Source: Stromatinia cepivora
Lineage: Eukaryota; Ascomycota; Leotiomycetes; Helotiales; Sclerotiniaceae
Direction: 5' to 3'
DNA: 64,000 nt
Assembly: GCA_014898415.1 (NCBI GenBank)
Contig: RCTD01000004.1
Location: 1,487,001 to 1,551,000, forward strand
Part shown: piece after piece, positions 1 to 11,336 of the stretch
Layout: every line of letters starts with the position of its first letter
Numbering within the stretch: the first letter of the stretch is position 1
Notes under the pieces: generated by a model
The model's database searches: none
Told to the model about the DNA's origin: nothing
What the model saw: the letters and a program-made list of their open reading frames with translations, nothing else
Position numbers and translations under genes: made by a program

Positions 1-51
1 CCATACACTGAAAATGCTCTAGGCCCCAGTGCTAACATAATCTCTAAACAG

Positions 52-3000
52 GCTGGCCAACAGCAGCCTCAAGATGAAGCTAGTGCTCTAGCAGGTTTGA
101 CCGAAACTGTTCGCAATCAGGATGATCTCGAACGGGATATTACAAACCAAGCCAATCTGGTTATGATTGAACAAGAAGATCAACGGGATCAGAAGCGCAT
201 TGAAAAAGTTAAGAACAGTATTGAGAAACTCGAGAATCAGAAACACAGCCAAGAACGCCGCCTCAACACCCTTTCGAATAATCCATTGATGCGCCAGCGA
301 TGCGTGGATGAGATCTCAAGAATTGAAGCCGACATTTTTGCGCTCAAGAATGATATTGCCGACATACAAAAGCGAATCGACGAAAGACATCAGTATAATG
401 AAAACCATGCCGATGCCGATGTCGCTGGTGGAAGCAGACGAATGCCGAATGAGAGCCAAAGGGAATTCCTGATTCGTACGGGCAAAATTACACCTTTCCA
501 ACAAACTTCGGATGCAGCTACCGACCATGTTCAATCAGCCCTTACCGATGCGTTATTGGATGCAGAAGAGAAGGATACCAACGAACCAGGAAATGCCGAG
601 GCAGAGCCTAGATCACATCAGAACCTTCGTCTACCAGGTTTCGCAGATGTCGCAGATACTACAGTCAGTACAACTGAGAGTGAATTTGGTCTGCGTCCTC
701 GGAAAAAGAGAAGACTCGTCAATGGTGCGTCTGCAGATGTGTCTCCTGCTCGTTCATCTTCAGCAGATGAAACTTTTTCCCCTGAACATTTAGCGGATGA
801 AGGGGAGGAATTGGTTGAAGAAGATGATTATGAGGAAGATGAGGATGATGCTCTTATGATAGCCCGTACTTCAACGAGGAAGGGATCAAAGCTGGGCAAG
901 GCTCGAAAAGACGAGGCGCAAAGCTTGGCTGGCATTGATGATGGAAACGAGGACATGTATCAAGCACGTCTGGCAAATTGGGTAGAGAAACGAAGGGCTG
1001 CACGACGACAGCATTTAGAACGCAATCCTGAAAATGAGGAGGATGCAGCTGCAGAAAATTCTTTGGAGGAGGAATGGTTCAAGCCATGCCCAGGACAACC
1101 CGATCACCAGTTTGAAAATGGTCTGAAGCTGCCTGGCGATATTTTCCCTGCGCTCTTTGACTACCAGAAGACCGGTGTTCAGTGGTTGTCAGAACTTTAC
1201 AATCAGCAAGTTGGAGGGATTATTGGAGATGAGATGGGCCTTGGCAAGACCATTCAGATCATATCATTTTTGGCCGGTCTGCATTACAGTAAAAAGCTTA
1301 CAAAGCCCATTATTGTCGTTGCTCCCGCAACTGTCCTTCGTCAATGGGTCAACGAGTTTCATCGATGGTGGCCAGCCTTAAGAGTTTCAATCCTGCATAG
1401 TTCTGGAACCGGCATGCTCAACGTTAAAAACGAAGGCAGATTAGAGGATGAAGAGGATGATATTCTTTACGGTCAAACAACTAAGAAAGCTCCCAAGTCG
1501 CAAAAGCTGGCTCAGAAAATTGTCGACCGTGTTGTCAAGCATGGCCACGTATTGGTGACCACATATGCTGGCCTTCAGACTTATAGCGATACTCTCATCA
1601 ATGTTGACTGGGATTACGCTGTATTAGATGAGGGACATAAAATTCGAAACCCGAACACTGCTGTCACTATCTACTGCAAAGAACTACGAACACCCAACCG
1701 AGTTATTCTTTCGGGTACTCCTATGCAGAATGGGTTGATAGAGTTGTGGTCACTCTTTGATTTCGTCTTTCCTATGCGCTTAGGCACTCTAGTTAACTTT
1801 CGACAATCATTTGAAGTACCTATCAAAATTGGAGGTTATGCCAACGCCACCAATCTACAAGTTCTTACGGCAACTAAATGTGCTGAGACATTGAAAGATG
1901 CAATCAGTCCATACTTACTTCAACGATTGAAGGTTGATGTTGCGGCCGATTTACCAAAGAAGAGCGAGCAAGTCTTATTCTGCAAGCTTACGAGGCCTCA
2001 AAGAGATGCATATGAAATGTTTCTTGCATCTGATGAGATGAAGTCAATCTTGAACCGTACTCGTCAATCACTTTATGGCATTGACATCTTGCGCAAGATC
2101 TGCAATCATCCAGATCTTTTGGATAAACGATTGAAGACCAAGCCAAACTACAAATGGGGTAATGGAAACAAGTCCGGCAAGATGCAAGTTGTGAAAGCAC
2201 TTCTACAAATGTGGAAGGGCTATGGGCATAAGACTCTTCTCTTTAGTCAGGGTGTCCAAATGCTTGATATACTAGAGGAATTTGTCAAGAAACTCGGTGG
2301 GTTCAATTATCTTCGTATGGATGGTGGTACAGCAATCAAGGATAGACAGACTCTCGTCGATCAGTTCAACAATGATCCTAATATCCATGTCTTCCTTCTC
2401 ACAACTAAAGTTGGCGGCCTTGGCGTTAACCTTACTGGCGCAAACAGGGTAATTATCTTTGATCCTGATTGGAATCCATCCACAGACGTACAAGCTCGTG
2501 AACGTGCATGGCGTCTTGGTCAAAAGAAGGAAGTCACTATATATCGACTTATGACTGCCGGTACGATTGAAGAGAAGATTTACCACCGACAAATTTTCAA
2601 GCAATTCCTTACCAACAAGATTCTCAAAGACCCAAAGCAGCGACAAACTTTTGCTATGAAGGATCTGTATGACCTTTTTACCCTTGGCGACCAGGATGGT
2701 GGGACTACTGAAACTGGTGAAATGTTCAAAGGCACAGAGGTTCAATTCAGCAAGACTTCCAGTCCTTCAACCTCTCGTAGTTTGTCCGTCGATCCAGGTC
2801 AAGGTGATTCGGAATCTGATCTTCGCAACCTTGCTGGGGTTGCTGAGCTTGAGCAATTCAATGATCCTTCCGAGGAAAAAGAGAAAGATAACAACGAAGA
2901 ATCCAGGTTAATGGAAGGTATCTTTGCTCGTTCTGGAGTTCATAGCGCTCTTGAGCACGATCAAATCATTAATGGAAAGAGAAAGGTTGCAGCTGATCGT

Positions 3001-3483
3001 GGAATGATTGAACGTGAAGCTAAGAGAATTGCCGCTGAATCTGCTACCGCACTGAGACGTGCTGGAGAAGCAGCAAGGAGTATTACACCTGGAACTGTTA
3101 CTTGGACTGGAGAATATGGATCTGCGGGTAGACCAATTAATGTTCGAAGAGGTGCAGGCCCGAGTTCATCAAGTGTTTTATCAAGTCTTTCAAACAGACA
3201 AGGTATTGCACAACCTTCTAGTTCGAATAGTTCACGCGCTGCAACTCCAAACCGTCCAGTTAGGCGTCAACGTCATGATTTTGCCAAGATGATTGTCGAT
3301 TTTATCAAGAGAATGGGTGGTTCAGTACCCAGTCAGGCTGTGGTCAACCATTTCGATCGATTCTGCACATCAGATCGGGTGACAGCAGAATTTAAGCATA
3401 CACTGACTGAAGTTGCAATTTGTGAGCAAGGTACGAATAGTAGGATGAGAGCGAAGTGGGTATTGAAAGATGAATTTAAATAA
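52..3483 (+). CDS. RAD26: RAD26/CSB-type SNF2 ATPase, transcription-coupled repair (5'-partial)
   Basis: This is the 3' part of a Swi2/Snf2 ATPase of the Rad26/Rhp26/CSB (ERCC6) family, which acts on RNA polymerase II stalled at DNA lesions. The frame shows an N-terminal coiled coil with the LERD motif (about 120-400), an acidic linker (about 790-860), the ATP-binding motif GDEMGLGKT (about 1228-1254), the DEGH box (about 1627-1638), and the helicase C lobe with VGGLGVNLTGA and RAWRLGQ (about 2410-2520). A winged-helix-like C-terminal tail follows (about 3270-3480), and the stop is at 3481-3483. The frame has no ATG before position 97 and stays open to position 1. A branch-point-like GCTAAC at 31-36 followed by CAG at 49-51 suggests that an intron ends at 51 and that the start codon lies left of the window. 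The alternative is that coding continues straight through position 1. The family call is firm and the 5' boundary is inferred. Confidence 0.93.
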   Translation, partial: AGQQQPQDEASALAGLTETVRNQDDLERDITNQANLVMIEQEDQRDQKRIEKVKNSIEKLENQKHSQERRLNTLSNNPLMRQRCVDEISRIEADIFALKNDIADIQKRIDERHQYNENHADADVAGGSRRMPNESQREFLIRTGKITPFQQTSDAATDHVQSALTDALLDAEEKDTNEPGNAEAEPRSHQNLRLPGFADVADTTVSTTESEFGLRPRKKRRLVNGASADVSPARSSSADETFSPEHLADEGEELVEEDDYEEDEDDALMIARTSTRKGSKLGKARKDEAQSLAGIDDGNEDMYQARLANWVEKRRAARRQHLERNPENEEDAAAENSLEEEWFKPCPGQPDHQFENGLKLPGDIFPALFDYQKTGVQWLSELYNQQVGGIIGDEMGLGKTIQIISFLAGLHYSKKLTKPIIVVAPATVLRQWVNEFHRWWPALRVSILHSSGTGMLNVKNEGRLEDEEDDILYGQTTKKAPKSQKLAQKIVDRVVKHGHVLVTTYAGLQTYSDTLINVDWDYAVLDEGHKIRNPNTAVTIYCKELRTPNRVILSGTPMQNGLIELWSLFDFVFPMRLGTLVNFRQSFEVPIKIGGYANATNLQVLTATKCAETLKDAISPYLLQRLKVDVAADLPKKSEQVLFCKLTRPQRDAYEMFLASDEMKSILNRTRQSLYGIDILRKICNHPDLLDKRLKTKPNYKWGNGNKSGKMQVVKALLQMWKGYGHKTLLFSQGVQMLDILEEFVKKLGGFNYLRMDGGTAIKDRQTLVDQFNNDPNIHVFLLTTKVGGLGVNLTGANRVIIFDPDWNPSTDVQARERAWRLGQKKEVTIYRLMTAGTIEEKIYHRQIFKQFLTNKILKDPKQRQTFAMKDLYDLFTLGDQDGGTTETGEMFKGTEVQFSKTSSPSTSRSLSVDPGQGDSESDLRNLAGVAELEQFNDPSEEKEKDNNEESRLMEGIFARSGVHSALEHDQIINGKRKVAADRGMIEREAKRIAAESATALRRAGEAARSITPGTVTWTGEYGSAGRPINVRRGAGPSSSSVLSSLSNRQGIAQPSSSNSSRAATPNRPVRRQRHDFAKMIVDFIKRMGGSVPSQAVVNHFDRFCTSDRVTAEFKHTLTEVAICEQGTNSRMRAKWVLKDEFK

Positions 3484-4337
3484 TTAACACGATTGAACGT
3501 TTCATGAGATTTTATCAAGGCGTTCAGGAAAGGCGGAATAAATAGGGAGACGGGGACCAGGGACTAAAGGGAAGATCTAATACCTTTTTGTATCATAGAA
3601 TTTATTTGCATTGGCGATGGGCGTTGGGAGATATCCTTCAGTGCTCCAAATGGTACAGTGCGGCTTAGCGATAATTTCGGGGAGGGGAGGCATAGGGGTG
3701 TCATCATAGATGAATAATAAAGAGAGGAAATTACCTAGTACAGGTTTACCTCCTAATGTTGATGTTGATGTTCAAATATGCAGTGAAGTTTACATATCAA
3801 GATTTCAGAAGGCGTCAAAAGTCGTATAGACAAATGAACATTTGAATATCTGAATAAATCTTTCCATTCCAATACAACACAACATAGAATATTCTTGTTT
3901 TTTCTTTCTTTAAATATATTTCTTGTCTCTCTTTGCATTTCCATCCATCCATTCATCCTCTTATCCAGAAAACAATACGGATAAATTGAAGTAAAGTAGA
4001 GTAGAATAAAGTAGAGTAGAGTAGAGTAGAGTAAAGTAGAGTAAAGCAGAGTAGAGTAAAGTAAAGTAAAGTAGAGTAAAGTAAAATCAAATCTCCCCCC
4101 CCCCCTTTTTCCCTCTCCTAAAAATAACGAAGATCATCCATCAATCCATCAATCCAACAAAGAAACAAACAAATCCCTCGGATTTCCAATCCAAATTCCT
4201 CAAATTCCCATTCCCATTCCAATTTCCCAATTCCCTCGATGATCATTGAGGTTGAAGTTGAAGTTCAGATCGAGAAATACAAGATATGTTCATGTATTTA
4301 TTTAGTACTCGAGTAGGTACCTAGGTAGCTCTTAACA
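3484..4337. other. convergent 3' spacer between RAD26 and the secreted-protein gene
   Basis: No gene is seen. The part just after the RAD26 stop is G-rich on the + strand. The part from about 4090 to 4250 is C-rich on the + strand and includes a C run near 4097. A pentamer repeat separates the two halves. Confidence 0.6.
3991..4085. repeat. GTAGA/GTAAA pentamer microsatellite
   Basis: About 19 head-to-tail pentamers alternate irregularly between GTAGA and GTAAA, with one GCAGA variant. It sits between the two convergent genes. Confidence 0.9.
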
Positions 4338-5486
4338 CTAATTAAAAGTACCAAGTGCATACACGGTATTTGGACCTTTATCTTCGAAGTTCGTGGTGCT
4401 GGTTATGGCGTTCCATCCACTATTTTTTCGCAGGAGAGTGGTGGTTAGCTTTTTGTGATTATTTTTTTGGTTGTGAGTTTATTTATTGAGGGGGAGTGGG
4501 ATTTGTTTACTGAGGGGCATTGGGATAAAGGGATAAGGGGGGTTTGAGGGAGGGGGAGAGGGGTATTGTTGTGATTAGAGGGGTTCGCTTGAGTTTGAAT
4601 TTGAGGGAGGTGGAAAGTTGAGTTGCGCAGGAGAAAAATAGAAGAAAGGAGAAATACTAAAGGGAAAAACAACATACAAAAAAGCATCCTGACCCTTAAC
4701 AGTATCCACAAGTGTCATAACGGCAAAATCTCCAGCGGAGTTATATCCCCAGTTTACCTGCCAGACGCTGCTGGTTTGGCTACAGGAGAGGGAGGAGTAG
4801 GAATGCGTTTGCGGGGTTGTGGTGCTGGGGGGTGTGCTGGATATGTCGTTGTAGAGGCAGGGGACTGTGGGGGAGGAAGGGGTTAGTTTGAGGTTGGGTG
4901 GGGGAAGAGGGGGAGAGGGGAAAGAGGGAGGGGAAGAGGGGAGAGGGAAGGGAAAGGATGGAGGGAGAATGGGAGAGGGAGGAAAAACTCACTATTGACA
5001 GTAGGACCACTGGTAGGAATTACACTAATAGTGAAATTGTACGTGCAGGTTGTTGCTGTGCATGCTGTGTAGCTAATTAGTATATGTATCCAGTTTTATC
5101 AGTCCTCTTCTCATCCATTCACTTTATTCATTTCATCCACTTCATCCTATCTTTTACACCCATCCACCCATCCTCATCAATCCCTTTCCCACCAAATCTC
5201 ATCCCCATCCACCCCCTCTTCCTCATCCCCTCCCCCCCTCCACCCCCCAAAAAATAAACAAAACAAACTCCCGAACAAACAAACAAACAATTCAACCCCC
5301 CATCCCCCAACCATAAAAAAGAAAATAACAAAACATACGTCTACTAAAACCCGACACTTTCCACTGTACATCCGGAATGGCACTCGAAGCACTGGTACTA
5401 CGTTTTCCATTGATTTCCACCGGGAGAGATGCTGAGAGAACTGATGCTGCGAGTGCAGTGATGAGGAGGAGGGGTTTGGTGAACAT
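4338..5486 (-). CDS. small secreted cysteine-containing protein (4 exons, 159 aa)
   Basis: Four exons on the minus strand give one continuous frame: 5339-5486, 4993-5055, 4678-4864 and 4338-4419. Donors are GTATGT, GTGAGT and GTATGT; acceptors are GCACAG, CCACAG and AATAG, with branch-like TACTAA and GCTAAC upstream of the first and last. The phases fit at every junction and the product is 159 aa. It begins with a typical signal peptide (MFTKPLLLITALAASVLSAS), then a KR dibasic site near residue 29, and three cysteines in the mature part. The C-terminal half contains the phrases VWQVNWGYNSAGDFAVMTL, DAFFGWNA and VYALGTFN, a pattern I associate with small secreted proteins of plant-associated fungi. 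The length and Trp/Gly-rich beta pattern loosely recall the Alt a 1 (AA1-like) family, but that assignment is weak. It is probably exported to the apoplast or cell wall. Its function is not known from the sequence. Confidence 0.75.
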
Positions 5487-5619
5487 TTTTTGGGTTTAGT
5501 TGTGAGGGTTTGGTGTTTTGGTTGTTGGGGGTGATGTGGTTTTGAGAAGATGTGGGATTTGTGTTGAAGGTGTGAAATGTGAAGAGGTGAAGATTTTGAA
5601 GAGAGGAGAATCCTTCAGG

Positions 5620-5626
5620 TTTTATA
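5620..5626 (-). promoter_or_regulatory. TATA-box candidate for the secreted-protein gene
   Basis: TATAAAA reads on the minus strand about 135 nt upstream of the secreted-protein ATG at 5486. A canonical TATA box would fit an inducible gene. Placement is by eye; the transcription start is not known. Confidence 0.4.
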
Positions 5627-6440
5627 GGGATTTGAAAGCTTGCATCACATATCATATCATGTATAATAAATAGTACGATACGATACGATATGATCTGACA
5701 TGACATGCGCATCAAAATATCTCCTGGACATCATAAACAATCAGCAGACATACTAGGTACACCTCGTATCCAACGCATCCGTCCCCCCAATCTTCCCATC
5801 AGTGCAATGATAATCCCACAACACCAATACACATTTCCACCATGACCATCACGATGACCATCACAGTGATCTCATAATGTACCATAACTGTAACCTCAAC
5901 ACGAACCCCGTATTAAGATCTGTACAAGATTTCTTATTTATACGAGGTCGATGTAACCTCGATTTTCCCCGCTTTCCTCTCTCCTCGGACGAGTCAGACA
6001 TTTCCATTATCTACTTTTCCTGTTCGGTCTTGTGAAATAGATGGCTTGATCTGATTTGATCGCTCATTGAGATTTTCATACATATATACCTAATATATAG
6101 CTCTACCTATAAAAATATATCCTCCCCAAACCCCTCAAGTCCTCCCCCATCCAATCCACAATCCCCACAATCCCCCCTTGAGTACAAGACCCACCAATCC
6201 AGTAACCTATCCCATCATCCCCATCTCCATCCCATCCACATCCTCTATCTGACAATAAAGTAACACAATACACAACACAATACAATACACACATCACATC
6301 ACATCACAAATCCAAATAATATTCCCCGTCCCATAACTACTACTCCCCATCCACAAGTACTCAAATAACCAAGTAACCATACCATACCTATCCATCAATT
6401 TACCACTTCAACCAACTTCCAAGACTTCAACGGCCATCCA

Positions 6441-6443
<3 letters not shown>

Positions 6444-6494
<51 letters not shown>
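6444..6494. repeat. (AC)n dinucleotide microsatellite
   Basis: About 25 uninterrupted AC units are visible. Such loci are usually length-polymorphic between strains. Confidence 0.97.
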
Positions 6495-6502
<8 letters not shown>

Positions 6503-7149
6503 TCTGTAAAAAAATGTTTCAGTCTCATCACATTTACATAACAAGTTACAACCGCATGTAACAGTAACCAGTAACACACACTATTACAACAAGTATACAA
6601 AGGTACTCAATTGTGCGGGGTAAGTGAGATCTGGGGTAAATGAATGACTCGAGTGTAAATGGCTCGAGTTTATATGTAATATATGAGTGATATTGGTGAA
6701 ATGAGATAAGATGAGATGTACGAAAAGAGTCATATATCAGATTCAAAACTTGAAAGTGTTGTGATATTCTTCAATGTTCTGATTTAGATTTATCCCAATT
6801 TAGATTGATAATTAATTGATTTCTACTCGAGTAGGTTTAGATGCCTTGTCACTTCGGATTTGACAATCAAATAAGTCTCTTAGGCATAAATGCTTGAGAT
6901 TTGAAAATGGTGTGTTTTGATGCGCTGTGTATTTCATAAATCGCGTAATGGGAAGATCAAAATAATGATTAAGGGTAAAAAAGTTCTCCAATAAAGTAGC
7001 CTCAAATATGATCAAATATTTTCATTTCTTTTGTCTTCGTGGAGCATGAACCTGGCTTTTCCTAAGCTCTACATTAAAACGCCTTAGGGTCAATTACAGC
7101 GCTGTAAGCAACCCATTCCCAATGCATTAACACATCCATCCATCCATAT

Positions 7150-9865
7150 TTAAGCTCTGCTACCAACCGCAGCTCCCAAAGCACCACCAGTGAATTGTGT
7201 TCCACCAACTTGCCTTGGAGCATTGGAGATACCACCACGTCCACCACGGTTACCGCCACGACCTCCTCTGTTACCACCACGTCCACCTCTGCCACCTTGT
7301 CTTTCGAAAGCATTGGCTGTGCCTTGTGTTCTTGTCTCGAGTGTGCGCTCATTGCTCTCAATCAGGCCACTAGCTTTGTCGCTGAGGCTCAATGCCAAGC
7401 TTTGGAGTCTGCTCAACTCAACACCCTTTCTGAAGATAATTGAAGAGTTGACTTGATCCAATGCGGCTGCAAGTTCCTCGTGGCTGATCATCTTGCTAAC
7501 AATGGCAGCAACCTTTCGGTCAGGGAGCTCAAACATTGATGAGAGTCTGTTGACGGATAGAGTGTCGTAATAAGGAGCGTAGGTGAAAAGATATGTTCGA
7601 AGACCTTCTTCTTGGATCTGTGCTGAGAGCATTGCCTTAATCTCCTCAGGCTTGGACATGAGCTCCCAAATCTTGATTGAATGAATATATTCGGTTGCTT
7701 TTTTCCATTCACCTTGAGCTAACGCCTTTGATGCTTGCATGACATGATCTCTAGTGTTCTCAGGAGGTCCAGTGAAGATTTGACGTTCATGATATTCGAG
7801 CATACGTCTGTATGTCTTACTGATAATTCTCTTCTTGATGTCGGGAGATGAACCAGTTTGTGCAAATAGAGGAATTTCGAGAAGCATACTGCAGGTGAGG
7901 TATACACATTCAAGAAGTTCAAGGTTGATGTGCATATGGAATGGGAGTTGACGTTGTTTTTCGAGACGTTCTTGGTCTGGGGTGACTTGGTTATACCTCT
8001 GGATCATGACACCTTGAGCAAGCAATTCCTTTTGACGGCCACTACCACAAATTTCTTGGAGGGTTGTTTGAGCTTCATACACCAAGCCAGCTCGGAAAGC
8101 ACAGAGACCAACTTGAACAAGGGTACGGTTGAACAAGATTTGGCTGTGAACGTCGAACGAATTGATAGTTTCTTGCAAATGAGACATAAGCATCATATCA
8201 CGAGCTTTGTAGTAGTTGTCGTGTAGAGCTTCGAAGTAGATCTGGCAAAGCATAGCCCGTGCTTTGGTGAGTCCCTCGCCCTCAGTATTGATGTAGAGGT
8301 AGTTGCAGAGAATGTTGACCAAAGTCTTGGCATCTTGAACGGAACCTCGTGGTGTGATGGTGGAATCGAGCTCTGCGGGGATTGCTTTCCAGCAATTTTC
8401 GTCGAGTATCTTGATGACCGCGGCTGGCTATTAAAAATAAGTAGAGGTTCTGAAATAAAAAGTTAGATTTACAAACCTTGAAGTATACGTGTTCCAGTCT
8501 TCTCATGACGACTCTGTTCAAGCTGCGTTGCGGCTCAGTCAAGCTACCGTCCTTGCTAATTTCCTCCTGGTACAACATAGTTCTGACAATATTGTTGTAA
8601 AGATCACTCTCGTCAGAAAGGCGTTCGATGTATTCAGCAGTATGGGGATCAATATGTTGAAGTGATCTTGTAAGCTCGTCATCGAGTCTTTCAACAAAAG
8701 AGACTATGCTTCCTGGAATCTTGAACTTTTCGCCATCGGCAACTGTAGGAAGCTTTTCATCATCCTCCCATGGTTCCGCGGTCTCCACAACCACAAATTC
8801 CCGGTTTGTTTCGACGACACTTAGTAAGGTTCCGAATTCCTTCTCCGCTGCCTTCCATTGCTCTTGGGACATGAAAGTTTGAGTACCAGTAGTCATGTCG
8901 AATCTCGTTGAAATAAGGGTCAAGAGGACTCTGATGCGTTGGTAAGGAGTAGTTGCTACTTCATACAACTTTTCCATGATCTTAATTTGCTCATTGCGGT
9001 CGGTATTCTTCTTACCTCTGGACTCTAGAATGGTCCTCAAATGCTTAAGAATACTCTCTGGCGTGAATTGAAGAGTTCGTCCGCCCTTACCAACAGTACC
9101 CCATCCTTCATCATCATCTTCGATGGTAAGATTCTGCGCTGCAGATGAGGACTTGGCTTTCTTTGGTTTAGGTGCCACAACTTCCTCATCTTCTGATTCC
9201 ATGTAGGCATCCTTGTCCGCTCTGAAAGAGTCGATGTCCTTCTGATGCTCCTTGCTGGTCTTCTTGAGCTTTTGCTTAACGGCATTCAAGCCTCTGGAGT
9301 TTGTTGCATTCATCTTCTTTGGCGTCACCTTCTGCTTCGCCAAGGTCTCATTCATGAAATCCTCCAGCTCGGCGACTGCTTTGATGTAAACCTTTGGGGT
9401 TGTGCCGGATTGTAAAAGTTTGGCGACCTGTCGATTGAGCTTATCGAACTCTGTAGCACAATAGTTAGCTATGCCATGAGGAAATATTTCTAATAAAATC
9501 TACTGACCTGCCGAGATCGATCCCCAATCATTAATCTTCTCGCCATTTTCAATGGCCTTCGCGGTCGCCTCAAGTTCTTCGAATCGTTTGTTCTTCGCAG
9601 ACTTTACGACCTTTACGCCCTCATCTCCACTGCTCTCAGTATCAGAATCGGAGTCATCTTTCAAGAAAGCGTTCGCGCCGGTCTTTTTGCCAACTCCATC
9701 ATCGCTGCTGGAATCAGAGTCATCATCATCATCGTCCTCCTCCGAATCATCTTCTTCAGATTCTTCTTCGGGTTGCTCTTGAACTTCTTCGTCGTCGGAA
9801 TAGAGATCCTCCTCCTCATCGGAGCTGCTCTCGCTGGAACTGTCGCCGCGGAAGAATCGAGACAT
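7150..9865 (-). CDS. NIP1: eukaryotic translation initiation factor 3 subunit c (Nip1)
   Basis: Three exons on the minus strand (9508-9865, 8477-9450, 7150-8427) join in phase to an 869-aa protein, the usual length for fungal eIF3c. Splice sites are GTCAGT...CTACAG and GTTTGT...AATAG. The N-terminus (MSRFFRGD) is followed by a Ser/Asp/Glu-rich acidic tract to about residue 85, typical of Nip1, where it contacts eIF1/eIF5. The long helical middle region includes the segments [12 protein letters not shown] and LEHVYFK. A PCI/winged-helix domain lies at about residues 660-810, and the C-terminus carries an RGG/RGGN-rich tail at about 825-850. The protein is a core eIF3 subunit acting in the cytosolic 43S/48S preinitiation complex. 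The start is set by the MSRFFRG consensus and the lack of an upstream in-frame alternative. Confidence 0.95.
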
Positions 9866-10790
9866 GTTGATGGTTGCGAGTGGGTGGTATTTGCTTTAGC
9901 CTCGAGTTTAGAAAAAAGGTTGCCGGTAGGAATAATTGGCGGGGAACCAAAAATTAAGCGACTTTTTTCGAACAAAATGAATCTTGCCCTAACAAAAAGG
10001 ATAAGTAGTAGCCTTGAGAGTGGCAATTAGGTACGTATCAATAGGTATGAATAGATCAAATAAATTATCAAGATAATAAATAGTGAAGATTACTGATTAT
10101 TTGTAAAACTAACTCTATAATGTTCACTCAATTTTTGCGTTGGCTGAGGAATAACTGCCTTCATGGTCGGGAAAATTATTGTAGCCAATGAGCAATCGGC
10201 ATACGTTTAGTTAGCAGATTGCTCTGAACCTTGAAAGAAGTCGATGCATTGTCAATTTCATTCAAATGATTATCCACCGGTCGTATATCGCATCAACAAA
10301 CGTTTTCAGAGTTTGCCATTTTGCTTGAGAAAAATTTACTATTTGAGTATATAATCATTAATAAAAATAGCACTGCGCTTGCGTAATATATTACAGTATT
10401 GCAGTGAGGTTGATTGGACCTGAGCTCAGGAACATGTGATCTTCAGAGGTAATCAGTCGCCATTGGGCATATCGCAACGAAAGCGATTTTCTATACTGTC
10501 TCTGGACACTTCCTATGCATTGAAGTGGAGAAGTGCACATGAGCTTTGAGTACACCGATAGGAAAGTAGAGAAGAGGTTTCCCATTATTGTAATTAGGAG
10601 CATCACGCTCCAGGTCATTAGGATAATATAATATGTGTTTCCTACGCGTTTCCCAATTATGATATATTTACTAAAGCAACCGACGCCCACCATATCCCAA
10701 GAACCGCCCTCTACCCAGAAATCCTCGATACGCCTAGATCCTATAGTACATTGCTCCGCCTGAACATGTCGTATTGTCGCGGAATATATC
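9866..10790. other. eIF3c promoter and 3' flank of the next gene
   Basis: No gene is seen. The first 150 nt upstream of the eIF3c ATG are the likely promoter. The remainder is AT-rich, with no frame that resembles a protein. Confidence 0.5.
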
Positions 10791-11336
10791 TCATGTATCT
10801 CTATCAAGCCAATCAGGATGTTGTGTGACTCTCCAAGGTTTTATCCCATGTGGATTCTCGGCTCGACTCTTCTTTGCATGCTCAAAGAGCTTCACACTTT
10901 CTTCATCCTTCATCAACCGTGTGAATTCCCGTACTTCTTTATTTGAAGTGGTAGCTGCTTGCTGAAAAGAAGAAAAGAGCTTATCAGCTGTATATACTGG
11001 TCAGCTATAATTCCCTGAAGCTTGGGTGCTTCTCAAGGCTGCATATTGAGAACGTACGTGATTGCTGCTTAGTTGCCAATGGGGTAAGCAGTCTTGGGAT
11101 TGTAGATCGTAGATTGCGACACTGAACACCTTGTTAGCCAATACTCGTTATAGCCTCTCAGATAATATGCGACTGACTTGAATATGCATTTCCTTTAAAG
11201 TTTTCATCGCCTGCTCCAGTTTTGCTTCATCCCATACTTCTTCGGACCCAGAAACCGCTGTCTGTTGAGCATTCCCGCCTACATTGGTTCCGGACTGGCC
11301 GGAAGCATTTGTCGCCGCTGATTGACCAGAATCCAT
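10791..11336 (-). CDS. small conserved-looking protein of unknown family (3 exons, 139 aa)
   Basis: Three exons on the minus strand join in phase: 11178-11336, 11058-11121 and 10791-10987. Donors are GTCAGT and GTACGT; acceptors are TTCAG and TATACAG. The product is 139 aa. It has a low-complexity Ser/Gly/Asn/Gln N-terminus (about residues 1-32), then a helical segment EAKLEQAMKTLKEMHIQ running across the first intron into CRNLRSTIPRLLTPL. After the second intron come PDKLFSSFQQA and EVREFTRLMKDEESVKLFE, and it ends with NPHGIKPWRVTQHPDWLDRD. The alpha-helical layout, no signal peptide and no membrane segment suggest a nuclear or cytosolic complex subunit. It faintly recalls small fungal Mediator-type subunits, but I cannot place it in a named family. 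The coding call rests on perfect phase agreement across two introns. Confidence 0.72.

Larger units (their letters stand above)
5487..7149. other. spacer between the secreted-protein gene and eIF3c
   Basis: No convincing gene is seen. The stretch holds the upstream region of the secreted-protein gene, a markedly C-rich/G-poor segment at about 6110-6420 on the + strand, and a CA microsatellite. The part near 6600-7100 is AT-rich and probably includes the eIF3c 3' UTR. Confidence 0.55.
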
